Shown here: positions 10,055-19,612 of the stretch, one piece after another
Layout: every line of letters starts with the position of its first letter
Numbering within the stretch: the first letter of the stretch is position 1
Program-made: the position numbers and the translations under genes
Assembly: GCA_002839495.1 (NCBI GenBank)
Contig: PGYD01000008.1
Location: 1 to 43,522 of the forward strand
DNA: 43,522 bases
Direction: 5' to 3'
Origin: Planctomycetes bacterium HGW-Planctomycetes-1
GTDB lineage: Bacteria > Planctomycetota > Phycisphaerae > Sedimentisphaerales > UBA12454
The notes under the pieces: model-generated
What the model was told of the DNA's origin: nothing
The model's database searches: none
The model's input: the letters and a program-made list of their open reading frames with translations, nothing else

Positions 10055-11272
10055 ATGAAATACGATAAACCGAATTGTCCGGGCTCGCCAAGGGGCGAAG
10101 TCTCGCCGAAGGCGGAAAAGGCGAAATACCTTGCAGGCAAACGAATCCTGCCGAAACCAACCTCCAAAGACACAAGCATAATTGACCTTATTGATAATAT
10201 GGACGCCTACAACGGCGGAAGGCTTCGGGCCGCCTGCCACCTGCTCCGCGACAGATATTCCAAAGACGACGTTACCATCGGCCTAAGTCTGGCCGGTGCA
10301 TTAACGCCCGCCGGTCTTGGCCCATCGACGGTTATTCCGCTGATGAATCACGGTTTTGTCGATTGGCTCGTAGCGACCGGCGCGAATATGTACCACGATA
10401 TGCATTATGCCCTTAATCTGCCGATGTTCCGCGGCAGTCATAATGTCAATGACGCCGACCTTCGCGACAAAGGCGTAACCCGAATTTACGATATCCTGTT
10501 CGACTATGAAGACGTCCTAATGGAAACAGACAGACATCTGCGGGAAATGCTGTGCAGACCTGAATTTCAGAAGGAAATGGGCACTCGCGAATTTTACCAT
10601 CATTTGGGCAAAATCCTCGACGAATGCGAAAAGAAAAATAATCTCGGACAGGTGAGCATCCTTGCCGCCGCCTATCGAAACGGCATTCCCGTCTTTACGT
10701 CCTCGCCGGGCGATTCGACAATCGGTATGAACGTCGCAGGCGTTGAGCTTCTCGCTGAGGCACAGGGGCTATTGGATAAATTCAAACTGAAAATCAATCC
10801 GAGCATCGACGTCAACGATTCGACCGCGATTGTCCTGAACGCCAAGAGATACGAAAACGGAAAAACAGCCGTGATTCTCATCGGCGGCGGAAGCCCCAAG
10901 AATTTTATGCTCCAGACCGAGCCGCAGATTCAGGAAGTGCTTATGATTCCCGAAGTCGGCCAGGATTACGATATAAATATCACCGATGCAAGACCTGATA
11001 CCGGCGGGCTTTCCGGCGCACCGCCGAGCGAGGCGGCAAGCTGGGGCAAAATCGACCCGACAAAACTGGACGAAACCGTAACGGCCTACCTCGATGTTAC
11101 CGTAGCGTTTCCGATTATGACAGCTTATGCCATACAGTCCACTAAACCCAAGAAACTAAAGAGGTTATACGACAGAGGCGATGAACTCCGCCAAAAACTT
11201 ATTAAGTCGTATCTCGAAAATAATAAAGAGGTCGAAAAACTTAGAGGGCTGATTAAGAAGCTGGTTCCATAG
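10055..11272 (+). CDS. Deoxyhypusine synthase-like family protein
   Basis: VTIGLSLAGALTPAGLG, GFVDWLVATGANMYHDMHYAL, and NAKRYENGKTAVILIGGGSPKNFMLQ match the DHS-like family. Confidence 0.88.
   Translation: MKYDKPNCPGSPRGEVSPKAEKAKYLAGKRILPKPTSKDTSIIDLIDNMDAYNGGRLRAACHLLRDRYSKDDVTIGLSLAGALTPAGLGPSTVIPLMNHGFVDWLVATGANMYHDMHYALNLPMFRGSHNVNDADLRDKGVTRIYDILFDYEDVLMETDRHLREMLCRPEFQKEMGTREFYHHLGKILDECEKKNNLGQVSILAAAYRNGIPVFTSSPGDSTIGMNVAGVELLAEAQGLLDKFKLKINPSIDVNDSTAIVLNAKRYENGKTAVILIGGGSPKNFMLQTEPQIQEVLMIPEVGQDYDINITDARPDTGGLSGAPPSEAASWGKIDPTKLDETVTAYLDVTVAFPIMTAYAIQSTKPKKLKRLYDRGDELRQKLIKSYLENNKEVEKLRGLIKKLVP
10084..10116 (+). repeat. 33-bp dispersed repeat, copy 1 (inside the DHS-like CDS)
   Basis: ctcgccaaggggcgaagtctcgccgaaggcgga; 28/33 identical (hand alignment) to 37782-37814. 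Confidence 0.75.
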
Positions 11273-11340
11273 GTGAATGCATGTTCACCTGAGGCAAATA
11301 TTATGGATAATAAGATTACATTGATTAAGGAGTATTCTTT

Positions 11341-13974
11341 ATGAAATTCTTTGAACGCAATTCGATTATCGTAGCGGCATTCATTATTGTTTCTTTCAAT
11401 AGCATAGTTTTTTCTTTGGAAGGCAATCCTGTTGCCGATGAAAAATCTGTTGTAGTCAATAATGATGTTCGCATAACAGTGTTGACTGAGGGGCTTTTGC
11501 GGTTGGAATGGTCTGAGAATGGTAAATTTGAAGACCGTGCAAGTCTTACGTTTATCAATCGCAATACAGATGTTCCGAAATACGCTGTTACAGAGAAAGA
11601 TGGTTTTCTCGAAATCAAAACAGACAAGCTGCAATTAAAATATAAAATTGGTAGTGGCAGATTTACAAAGGACAATTTGAGTATAGATATAAATGCCGGT
11701 GAAATGAATGCAAAATGGCATTTCGGCGATGTCGATAACAAAAATCTTTTAGGTACATCAAGAACGCTGGATGGCTATAATGGTTCCTGGCATTATGCAG
11801 AGAAAAAGGATATAGAACTTTGCCAGGGAATTATATCCCGCAGCGGCTGGTGTGCAATTGATGACAGTGAGAAGCCTTTGTTTGATAATTCCGATTGGCC
11901 ATGGGTAGTTGCAAGACCTTCCGGCCAGAGGCAGGACATCTATTTCTTCGGGTATGGCTATGATTATAAAACCGCGATGAAGGATTTTATTACGGTTGCG
12001 GGCAGAATCGCCTTGCCGCCCAAATTCGCATTCGGTATATGGTGGTCGAAGTATTGGAACTATGATGACGAACAGTTCAGAGACATTGTTGAACAATTTG
12101 AACGATACGATATTGGCCTTGACGTTTTGGTAATTGATATGGACTGGCACATTACCTCTATGCCTCAATGGTATGATAAGACCGGCAGAAAGATAAAAGA
12201 CCAGGCCGGTCAATCCTGCGGCTGGACAGGGTTCACATGGAACAGAAATTATTTTCCAGACCCCCAAAAATTTCTTGAATGGACAAACGATAATTCCATA
12301 AAGACCTGTCTTAATCTGCATCCTGCAAGCGGTATTCAGCCTCACGAGGAGCAATACAGCGATTTTGCAAAAGCTCTCGGCATAGACCCCAATACAAAAA
12401 AATATATACCGTTTAATATTGTCGATAAGAATTTTGCAAACGCTTATCTGGATATACTGCTGCATCCAATGGAAAAAATGGGCATTGACTTTTGGTGGCT
12501 GGATTGGCAGCAATGGGGTGCAACGAGTATTGAAGGGGTCAATCCGACTTTTTACTTAAACTATGTTTATTTCAGCGATATGGAGCGGCAGAACAAAAAT
12601 CGTCCGCTGATATTCCATCGCTGGGGCGGTCTTGGCAATCACAGATATCAAATAGGTTTTTCCGGCGATACAATCATAACGTGGGAATCGCTTGCGTGGC
12701 AGCCTTACTTTACATCAACCGCGGCAAATGTAGGCTTTGGTTTTTGGAGTCACGACATTGGAGGCCATTATTGCCGAGATGGTTTGGGTATGCCGAAGAA
12801 TCCGGAATTATATACTCGCTGGATTCAGTGGGGAGTGTTAAGTCCGGTTTTCAGAACTCACGCAACCGCAAACAGGGATATAGAGCGTCGTATATGGGCT
12901 TGGCCGATGGAATATTTCCAGGCAATGCGCAGCGCTTACGATTTAAGATATGCGCTTTTACCTTATATTTACACTTCAGCACGGCAGGCTTACGATACAG
13001 GTATTTCACTTTGCAGGCCTTTATATTATGATTGGCCACGGGACGAAGAGGCTTATTCGTTTAAAGGTGAATATATGTTCGGGGATAATTTGCTGGTCAA
13101 TCCTGTTGTGGCCCCGATGGATGAGAACAAAAAATATGTATTGCAGAAAACATGGCTTCCGAAAGGCCGATGGTTCGAATACTCAACCGGCAAAGTTATC
13201 GACGGCCCTGTCATAATAGAAAGACCTTATGCCCTTGACGAGATACCTGTTTATGTAAAAGCCGGTTCAATAATTCCTATGGCGCCCAAGACCAAGCGCA
13301 TTGATGAGAAACCGCTTGATACTCTGATTTTAAATATTTATCCCGGCGATAAAGGCAGCATTAGCGTTTATGAAGATGCCGGCAACGACCAGGAGTATAA
13401 GAAAGGCGAATTTGCTTTTACAGATGTGGACTTCTCAAATATCAACGGCCGGACCGATATTAAGATAATGCCGGTAAAAGGTAAATATGACAATATGCCT
13501 GCTTTGCGTTCCTATCAGATAAATCTGATAAATACATTCCCGCCGAAGTCTGTCGAAGTGAATGGCGAAAAAATATCTTATAGCCTTAAGCCTGTCGATA
13601 ATAGCTGGAGCTATGACGGCAGAGAAGTAGCGACAGTGATTTATATCGGCAGACACAAGGTAGATGAGAAAATAAATGTAGTAATAGAACAAGATGATAA
13701 AGATGCAAAGATACTTTCAGGAATTAAAGGGAAGTTAAAACATCTGCATAACTTTGTTGACTATGTCGGCAGAGCGCCGGAGCCGATGTATGAATTTGAA
13801 CCTGTGATAAACACGGCTCTTACCGGCCGAAAGATGACTTACGAACCGTCGCAAGCGGCAGAACAGGCAGATGATTTTGAAGCCAATTATCGTAAAGCTG
13901 TTGAAATAATAGAAAGTAAATCACCAATGCATAAGGACTGGCTGGCATATTTGGAATGGCTGAAAATTGATTAG
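11341..13974 (+). CDS. Glycoside hydrolase family 31 (alpha-glucosidase/xylosidase-like), predicted exported
   Basis: GIWWSKYWNY, LDVLVIDMDWH, IDFWWLDWQQWG, GFGFWSHDIGGH, LLPYIYT: GH31 catalytic-core motifs; N-terminal signal-like segment. Confidence 0.92.
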   Translation: MKFFERNSIIVAAFIIVSFNSIVFSLEGNPVADEKSVVVNNDVRITVLTEGLLRLEWSENGKFEDRASLTFINRNTDVPKYAVTEKDGFLEIKTDKLQLKYKIGSGRFTKDNLSIDINAGEMNAKWHFGDVDNKNLLGTSRTLDGYNGSWHYAEKKDIELCQGIISRSGWCAIDDSEKPLFDNSDWPWVVARPSGQRQDIYFFGYGYDYKTAMKDFITVAGRIALPPKFAFGIWWSKYWNYDDEQFRDIVEQFERYDIGLDVLVIDMDWHITSMPQWYDKTGRKIKDQAGQSCGWTGFTWNRNYFPDPQKFLEWTNDNSIKTCLNLHPASGIQPHEEQYSDFAKALGIDPNTKKYIPFNIVDKNFANAYLDILLHPMEKMGIDFWWLDWQQWGATSIEGVNPTFYLNYVYFSDMERQNKNRPLIFHRWGGLGNHRYQIGFSGDTIITWESLAWQPYFTSTAANVGFGFWSHDIGGHYCRDGLGMPKNPELYTRWIQWGVLSPVFRTHATANRDIERRIWAWPMEYFQAMRSAYDLRYALLPYIYTSARQAYDTGISLCRPLYYDWPRDEEAYSFKGEYMFGDNLLVNPVVAPMDENKKYVLQKTWLPKGRWFEYSTGKVIDGPVIIERPYALDEIPVYVKAGSIIPMAPKTKRIDEKPLDTLILNIYPGDKGSISVYEDAGNDQEYKKGEFAFTDVDFSNINGRTDIKIMPVKGKYDNMPALRSYQINLINTFPPKSVEVNGEKISYSLKPVDNSWSYDGREVATVIYIGRHKVDEKINVVIEQDDKDAKILSGIKGKLKHLHNFVDYVGRAPEPMYEFEPVINTALTGRKMTYEPSQAAEQADDFEANYRKAVEIIESKSPMHKDWLAYLEWLKID

Positions 13975-14055
13975 ATTCTGAAGTATAGCAGGAAGAGTTA
14001 TATGATTAGAACAGGTGATAGGTGAGCAGGTGATACGCTGCGTTTAAAATCTTCC

Positions 14056-14080
14056 AAACCCCCTGAAAACCAGGGGGTTT
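14056..14080. other. Perfect 10-bp hairpin between the GH31 and ACT genes
   Basis: AAACCCCCTG (14056-14065) / CAGGGGGTTT (14071-14080), loop AAAAC; no clear U-tract. Confidence 0.6.
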
Positions 14081-14279
14081 GAGAGCCAAACAGCGACGCA
14101 AAAGACACAGACCATCATCTGATAAGGAGCGAATCGGATTTTTGCAAAATATGCCTAAAAACAGATGATTTTAGCCGGCGTTTGAAAAAACATTGATGTT
14201 TTTCTGCCAATAAAATAAAATACGCAGGCAAAAAGCGTGGTAGATTATTAGGTTAGGCTTAACGGTAAAGGAGTTACAA

Positions 14280-14714
14280 ATGGCAAAACAGCTTCATATA
14301 TTCGTTGAAAACAAGCCCGGAAGATTAAAGGCTATTACGGATAATCTGCAAAAAATCGGGATAAACATCCGCGCGTTCGCGATTCAGGACAGGGGCGATT
14401 ACGGGCTGATGAAACTGATAGTGAGCGACCCCGAACAGGCACATCTGTCGCTTGCGGATATGGGTTGCGCATGCGCGCTGAAAGATGTTCTGGCGATATC
14501 GATACCGGATAAACCCGGCAATCTTCACAAACTTTTGGACGCGCTGGCGGTGGGAGATATTAATATTGTCGATGCTCACGGATTTGTTCTTGAGCCGAAT
14601 CAGAAAGGCGTCTGCATACTCGAAATCGAAAACCTTGCAAAGACAAACGCCGAAGAGGTGGTCAGGAAAGCAGGGTTCGATATCCTCGACGACGATGCGC
14701 TGAATAACCTTTAA
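14280..14714 (+). CDS. Tandem ACT-domain protein
   Basis: Two ACT-like units: LHIFVENKPGRLKAITDNLQKIGINIRAFAIQD and VLAISIPDKPGNLHKLLDALAVGDINIVDAHGF. Confidence 0.85.
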   Translation: MAKQLHIFVENKPGRLKAITDNLQKIGINIRAFAIQDRGDYGLMKLIVSDPEQAHLSLADMGCACALKDVLAISIPDKPGNLHKLLDALAVGDINIVDAHGFVLEPNQKGVCILEIENLAKTNAEEVVRKAGFDILDDDALNNL

Positions 14715-14724
14715 GGTGAATAAT

Positions 14725-16002
14725 TCAATTGCGGGTCTGAGCGGATAACCTTGCGGCGGTGTCGAGGCCTGCGGCGACTTCGGGAATAATTCCTTTTTTA
14801 ACGTATATGGGGTGAATGAGCCTTCGGATAGAGTGGAGTTTTCTTGCGAAAAGAATTATAACGACAATACTTAACAGGCCGCAGACCATTAAAGTGTTTT
14901 GTGCGCCGAAATGCTGGGCGGCTGTTCCGGCCAACAGATGCCCCACAGGCATAACTCCTATGAAAGCCATTACGTGGAGACTGAGCACGCGGCCCCTCAT
15001 ATTGTCATCGACAATTGTCTGAAGAATAGTGTTTACCGAAGCCATCTGAACCATTACGCCGAAGCCGGGCAGGGATATAAGGACAAGGGAGAGCCAGAAA
15101 TTTTTCGAGAGCGCAAAGCCGATGATGCCTATGGCGAAAACCGTACCTGAAAAAATTATAAACATATCCAGGCCGTGCACGGTTTTTCTTCGGGCAAGAA
15201 TGACGGCGCCGATGAATGCGCCTATTCCTGTGGACCATAAAAGAGCGCCGTAAGTTTGGGGGCCGCCGTGCAGGATAGTCTTTGCGAAGACAGGCATTAA
15301 AACCGAATACGGCATCGCGACAAGACTCATCGCGGTTGTATAAAACATAATCGACCTTATAGGCATAAACCCGAACGAATAAGACAGGCCTTCTTTAATG
15401 CCTGCAAGCATAGAGCCGTTGTGTTTGGCGGGGCCGGTTCGGGTTTGACGCATAATAACGAGGGAGTAAATAACGGCAAGAAAAGTCGCGGCGTTGGCAA
15501 AGAAACAAGCGGCTTCGCCAACGCGGGCTATCAGGAAACCGGCGACAATAGGGCCTATCTGTCTTGCGAGATTGAAAATCATAGAGTTGAGCGCGATGGC
15601 GTTGGGCAAATCGTCGTCATCATCGACCATTTCAGGAACAAAAGCCTGACGGGTCGGCATATCGAAGGCGTTAATAATACCCTGAAAAATACTGAGCAGA
15701 ATAATCCGCGTCATAGTTATACTGTCGAGAGCAATCAGTACGGCCAGCATAAAAGCCTGAAACATCGCAAGCGTTTGAGTAATAATGATTATTCGACGGC
15801 GGGGCCAGCGGTCGGCGAAATCGCCGCCGAGCAGTGAACCGAGCAGAACTGGTATCTGGGTGCAAAAGGCGACCAAGCCGAGAGCAAACGAGGAGCCGGT
15901 GAGCCGATAGACGAGCCAGCCAATCGCGGCCATCTGCATCCACGTGCCAATAAGCGAAATGCCCTGACCGGCAAAAAAGAGCCTGTAATTTCTATGCTTC
16001 AA
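14725..16002 (-). CDS. MFS transporter (MFS_3 / EntS-like)
   Basis: MKHRNYRLFFAGQGISLIGTWMQMAAIGWLVYRLTGS ... GGDFADRWPRRRIIIITQ; ~12 hydrophobic segments. Confidence 0.88.
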   Translation of the reverse strand: MKHRNYRLFFAGQGISLIGTWMQMAAIGWLVYRLTGSSFALGLVAFCTQIPVLLGSLLGGDFADRWPRRRIIIITQTLAMFQAFMLAVLIALDSITMTRIILLSIFQGIINAFDMPTRQAFVPEMVDDDDDLPNAIALNSMIFNLARQIGPIVAGFLIARVGEAACFFANAATFLAVIYSLVIMRQTRTGPAKHNGSMLAGIKEGLSYSFGFMPIRSIMFYTTAMSLVAMPYSVLMPVFAKTILHGGPQTYGALLWSTGIGAFIGAVILARRKTVHGLDMFIIFSGTVFAIGIIGFALSKNFWLSLVLISLPGFGVMVQMASVNTILQTIVDDNMRGRVLSLHVMAFIGVMPVGHLLAGTAAQHFGAQNTLMVCGLLSIVVIILFARKLHSIRRLIHPIYVKKGIIPEVAAGLDTAARLSAQTRN

Positions 16003-16293
16003 GCCCGCAGCATCAACCTTAAATTGCCTTTGGACTGCGAACCATTATTTTCCATTGTCATCTTCAATTCCAAAAATAAACGAGAGGAAAATTATAACAC
16101 ATAACAGCTTCAAAACCAAAGGCTCGATTCCAACAATAGGGGCGGTTTGAAAAGCGGGGTTTAAACCTGCATTTATAGGACTATGCTTAGAAAAATCGTA
16201 AATAAACAGGGAAATAATTAGGTCTGTAAATTCTTTTGTTCAAATATGTTAGCGATATTTGGCGGACATAGGCTGAAAAAAGCAGGTTTTCCC

Positions 16294-16329
16294 TTGACTT
16301 TTAATGAACGATTATTCATAATATGAATA
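16294..16329 (+). promoter_or_regulatory. Candidate promoter with palindromic operator for the TetR-RND operon
   Basis: -35 TTGACT (16294-16299), 17-bp spacer, -10 CATAAT (16317-16322); 17-bp palindrome TATTCATA-A-TATGAATA (16313-16329) overlaps the -10. Confidence 0.6.
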
Positions 16330-16401
16330 GAAGCTCATAATGTATGGAAGCATATCTGAAGTTGCCAATAAGGAGATTAAAAATGACCGATACTGAATAT
16401 A

Positions 16402-17022
16402 GTGCTGACACGTAAAGAAAAGGAAAAGCTGATGCATAAAGAGGCAATCCTTGAGGCGTCTTTGCGCCTTTTTTCGAGCAAGGGCTTTCATAATGTCTCT
16501 ATGCAGGATATAGCCGCTGAATCGGAGTTCGCGGTGGGCACACTCTATAATTTTTTTCCGAGCAAGGAACAGCTTTTCGCTGAATTACTCAGCGACTGCG
16601 CCGAGAAGATATACGAGATGCTTTGGCCGATTCTTGCAGGCGATGAGCGGGAAGATGTGAAACTGCGAACTTTTATACGCGCACACAGCCGATTGGTAGA
16701 AGAAAACGTCGACTTTATAAAACTTTACGTTTCCGAACAGGGAAATTTAACGGCTGCCCATAATATCGGGAATGTACGGGCCGATGAGATTAAAACGACT
16801 TTGCGGGGCAAATTGGAAGACATAATTAAGTCAGGGATTGAAAAGAAAAATTTTCGTTCTGTCGATGCAAGGACGGCCGCACATTCATTGGCGGCTGCGC
16901 TCCAGTCTTTTATTCTTGAGTCTTCAGAAGATTTCGAAAAGAGAAAAATAGATGAAGGACTGGCGAAGATAGAACATTTATTTATCGATACACTGCTGAT
17001 GCCGGAAAAACAAGGGCAATGA
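16402..17022 (+). CDS. TetR/AcrR family transcriptional regulator (GTG start)
   Basis: ILEASLRLFSSKGFHNVSMQDIAAESEFAVGTLYNFFPSKEQLFAELL: classical TetR HTH. Confidence 0.92.
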   Translation: MLTRKEKEKLMHKEAILEASLRLFSSKGFHNVSMQDIAAESEFAVGTLYNFFPSKEQLFAELLSDCAEKIYEMLWPILAGDEREDVKLRTFIRAHSRLVEENVDFIKLYVSEQGNLTAAHNIGNVRADEIKTTLRGKLEDIIKSGIEKKNFRSVDARTAAHSLAAALQSFILESSEDFEKRKIDEGLAKIEHLFIDTLLMPEKQGQ

Positions 17023-18413
17023 TTAAGATATTGAGAAAAATACCGTTTATCGTGGTTTTGTTTTCGCTTTTTTCGGCGGGCTGCGGCAGCTTTGACGGCA
17101 GGGCGGTCAGAGAAAAGCATACAGAAGACTACCGCGAAGAACTGGCGGCGGAAATGAACGAATTGATGTTCGAGGGGCGGGCTTTCGGTCTTGACGACTG
17201 TATAAAGACCGCACTGGAAAACGGTCTGCATATAAAGGCGGCACAAATTCAGGAGAGAGTAGCGAAGCTCGAAAGGAAAGTATCTTTTGCGGCGTTTCTG
17301 CCGACCGTAAATCTTGATTATCAATATACGAAATGGGATAGACAGCCGAAAGTTAAATTCGGCGCATCGGCAGCGGCTATGCACGACCAGACGGTGAAAA
17401 ATATTACGTGGCAGATGGAGATGTCCGTATTCGACCCATCTACATGGTTTTTATACGCGATGCACCAAAGGGGCGAAGAGACAGCCGAATGGGTTACGAA
17501 ATATACCGAACAAATGACCGTATTGGAAATTACCGTTAATTATTATCATTGTCTGACGCTGGAGCAGGTGCGGGATGCTATGCAAAGTCAGCTCAAGGCG
17601 ACAGAGGAGCTTGAAAAGGAAATCGGCGAACTTTTCAAAGAAGGGCTGGTAACGCAATGGCAGTATAAACAGGCTCAGTCGGCGGTTCTTATGCGACGGA
17701 CGGAACTGAGCCGAGTGGAATACGCGATAAATCAGGCTAAAGCGGATTTGCTCGTTTCGATGGGGCTATCGCCCTTGGCGGAGATTTCCTTGAAAATCGA
17801 AGAGCCTTTGACGGCGCCGAGCGAGCCGCCGGAAGATTTAGTGTATAAAGCAATGGTTGAAAATCCGCAGCTTTATATTTCCGACCTTCAAATCGCCATA
17901 GCCGAGGAAAAAGTTCAAATCGCACTGGCGGCGTTTCTGCCGAGGCTGACGATATTCGCGAACCAGACAAATACATCAGATTCTTTTCAGCTTTATCAAA
18001 ATTCGTGGCAGTTCGGACTTATAGGCACTATGTCGATATTCAACGGGTTCGCCAATATCAATGAATATAAGGCCGCGAAAGAGAGAAAAAAGGCGGAATT
18101 TATCGACAGGGAACAGCAGACGCTGGCCGTGATATTGCAGGTTTATAAGGCGTATATGAACCTTGAAAACGCCAAAGAAGAATCGATTTTGGCTCAGAAA
18201 TTATTCGATACGGAATCGGAGCATTTCAAAGAGATAAGCAACAAATGGCAGGAGGGACTCGTCCAAAGCTCGGAGATGCTCGGCGTGATGGCTGAGATGG
18301 ACAACGCGCAAATGGAGCTGATGAACAGCAATTTTAATTTACAGGTAAGTATAGCTACGCTCCATAACGCGATGGGAACTGCGGAGATACCGACCAGGGA
18401 AAATCAGTTATGA
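17019..18413 (+). CDS. TolC-family outer membrane efflux protein
   Basis: Lipobox-like FSAGC, long coiled-coil regions; lies between TetR and MFP/RND genes; ATGA overlap with TetR. Confidence 0.85.
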   Translation: MIKILRKIPFIVVLFSLFSAGCGSFDGRAVREKHTEDYREELAAEMNELMFEGRAFGLDDCIKTALENGLHIKAAQIQERVAKLERKVSFAAFLPTVNLDYQYTKWDRQPKVKFGASAAAMHDQTVKNITWQMEMSVFDPSTWFLYAMHQRGEETAEWVTKYTEQMTVLEITVNYYHCLTLEQVRDAMQSQLKATEELEKEIGELFKEGLVTQWQYKQAQSAVLMRRTELSRVEYAINQAKADLLVSMGLSPLAEISLKIEEPLTAPSEPPEDLVYKAMVENPQLYISDLQIAIAEEKVQIALAAFLPRLTIFANQTNTSDSFQLYQNSWQFGLIGTMSIFNGFANINEYKAAKERKKAEFIDREQQTLAVILQVYKAYMNLENAKEESILAQKLFDTESEHFKEISNKWQEGLVQSSEMLGVMAEMDNAQMELMNSNFNLQVSIATLHNAMGTAEIPTRENQL

Positions 18414-19612
18414 AAAACATCAAAGTTAAACAAATAATCGTTCTTGTTTTAGTAATAGCGGCAACGGCGCTGATTACGCTGTATATCGCCAGAAAGATTC
18501 TCAAGCCTGCGGCTGTCGAACAAATGCAGGAAGCTGAACGGAAAATCGCGGTTGTCGTAACAGCGGCAAAGGCGATGACATTCGAGAGAATGGCGGCCTT
18601 GCAGGGGAATCTCGAATCTAAAAATTACGCACTTGTTTCGCCGAGGATTATGGGGACTATTGAGAAGTTTTTTGTCGATGAGGGGGACGCGGTAATTGCG
18701 AACGAAAGCAGGCTGTTCGCTACGGATTCTGTATCGCTGGAGCAGACGGTTGAAATTCGCCGAAAGCTGCTGGACATCGCAAGAAGCACGAAGAAACAGG
18801 CAGCCGCCAATCTTGAAAAGATTCAGGCCGATTTGGACAAGGTCGAGCTTGACTATAACAGGTTCAAGCGGCTGTATGAAAAGGGGGCGGTAACGGCGGA
18901 CGCATTAGAGCGGCAGGAGACGCAGTATAAACAGCTCGAAGCGGCAATTAAAGCGGCTAAAGCGAATGTAGAGCTTGCAGAGTCGGATATAAGCAGGGCC
19001 GAGGCCGAGCTTGCGATATCGGAAAAGGATTTGGCCGATACGGTAATATATGCGCCGATAAGCGGGAAGATAAGCAAGCGATTAAGAGAGGCGGGCGAGA
19101 TGGGCCGGCCGGGCGAGGCTGCGATAAGAATCGACGACCCGAATCTGATTGAAGTGAGCGCATATATTCCGGCGCAGTATTACGCACAGGTCGGCGTTGG
19201 AAAAACGAAAATGCGTGTAGGCGTTTCCGGACGGGATATGGGCGAGTACGCGATATCGTATAAAAGCCCCACGATAAATTCCAATCTGCGGACATTCGAG
19301 GTCAAATGCGTGCTTGAAAATCCGCAGCGCAGCATCGCGGCGGGTACGATGGCACAAGTGAAATTGATTCTCGAAACCAGAGACGGGCTGGGAGTTCCGA
19401 CAGCGGCGATTTTGAACCGAGACAACCAGTTTATTGTCTTTGTCGTCAGCGGCGGGCGGGCGCATAAGGTCGCGGTCGAAAAAGGCCTTGAAAACGACGG
19501 CTGGACGGAAGTTATAAGCAAAGAATTGAACGAACAAAGTATGGTCGTAACGATGGGGCAGGATATGTTAGACGAAGGCAGCGAGGTTTCGATTCAAAGG
19601 GAGAATAGATAG
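18410..19612 (+). CDS. RND efflux periplasmic adaptor (membrane fusion protein)
   Basis: N-terminal TM, coiled-coil hairpin, DTVIYAPISGKISKRLREAGEMGRPGEAAIRI lipoyl-like segment. Confidence 0.9.
   Translation: MKNIKVKQIIVLVLVIAATALITLYIARKILKPAAVEQMQEAERKIAVVVTAAKAMTFERMAALQGNLESKNYALVSPRIMGTIEKFFVDEGDAVIANESRLFATDSVSLEQTVEIRRKLLDIARSTKKQAAANLEKIQADLDKVELDYNRFKRLYEKGAVTADALERQETQYKQLEAAIKAAKANVELAESDISRAEAELAISEKDLADTVIYAPISGKISKRLREAGEMGRPGEAAIRIDDPNLIEVSAYIPAQYYAQVGVGKTKMRVGVSGRDMGEYAISYKSPTINSNLRTFEVKCVLENPQRSIAAGTMAQVKLILETRDGLGVPTAAILNRDNQFIVFVVSGGRAHKVAVEKGLENDGWTEVISKELNEQSMVVTMGQDMLDEGSEVSIQRENR

Noticed and set aside
11758-12513. 251-aa antisense ORF opposite the GH31 gene
   Set aside because: Antisense to a conserved GH31 catalytic region; no domain or RBS support.
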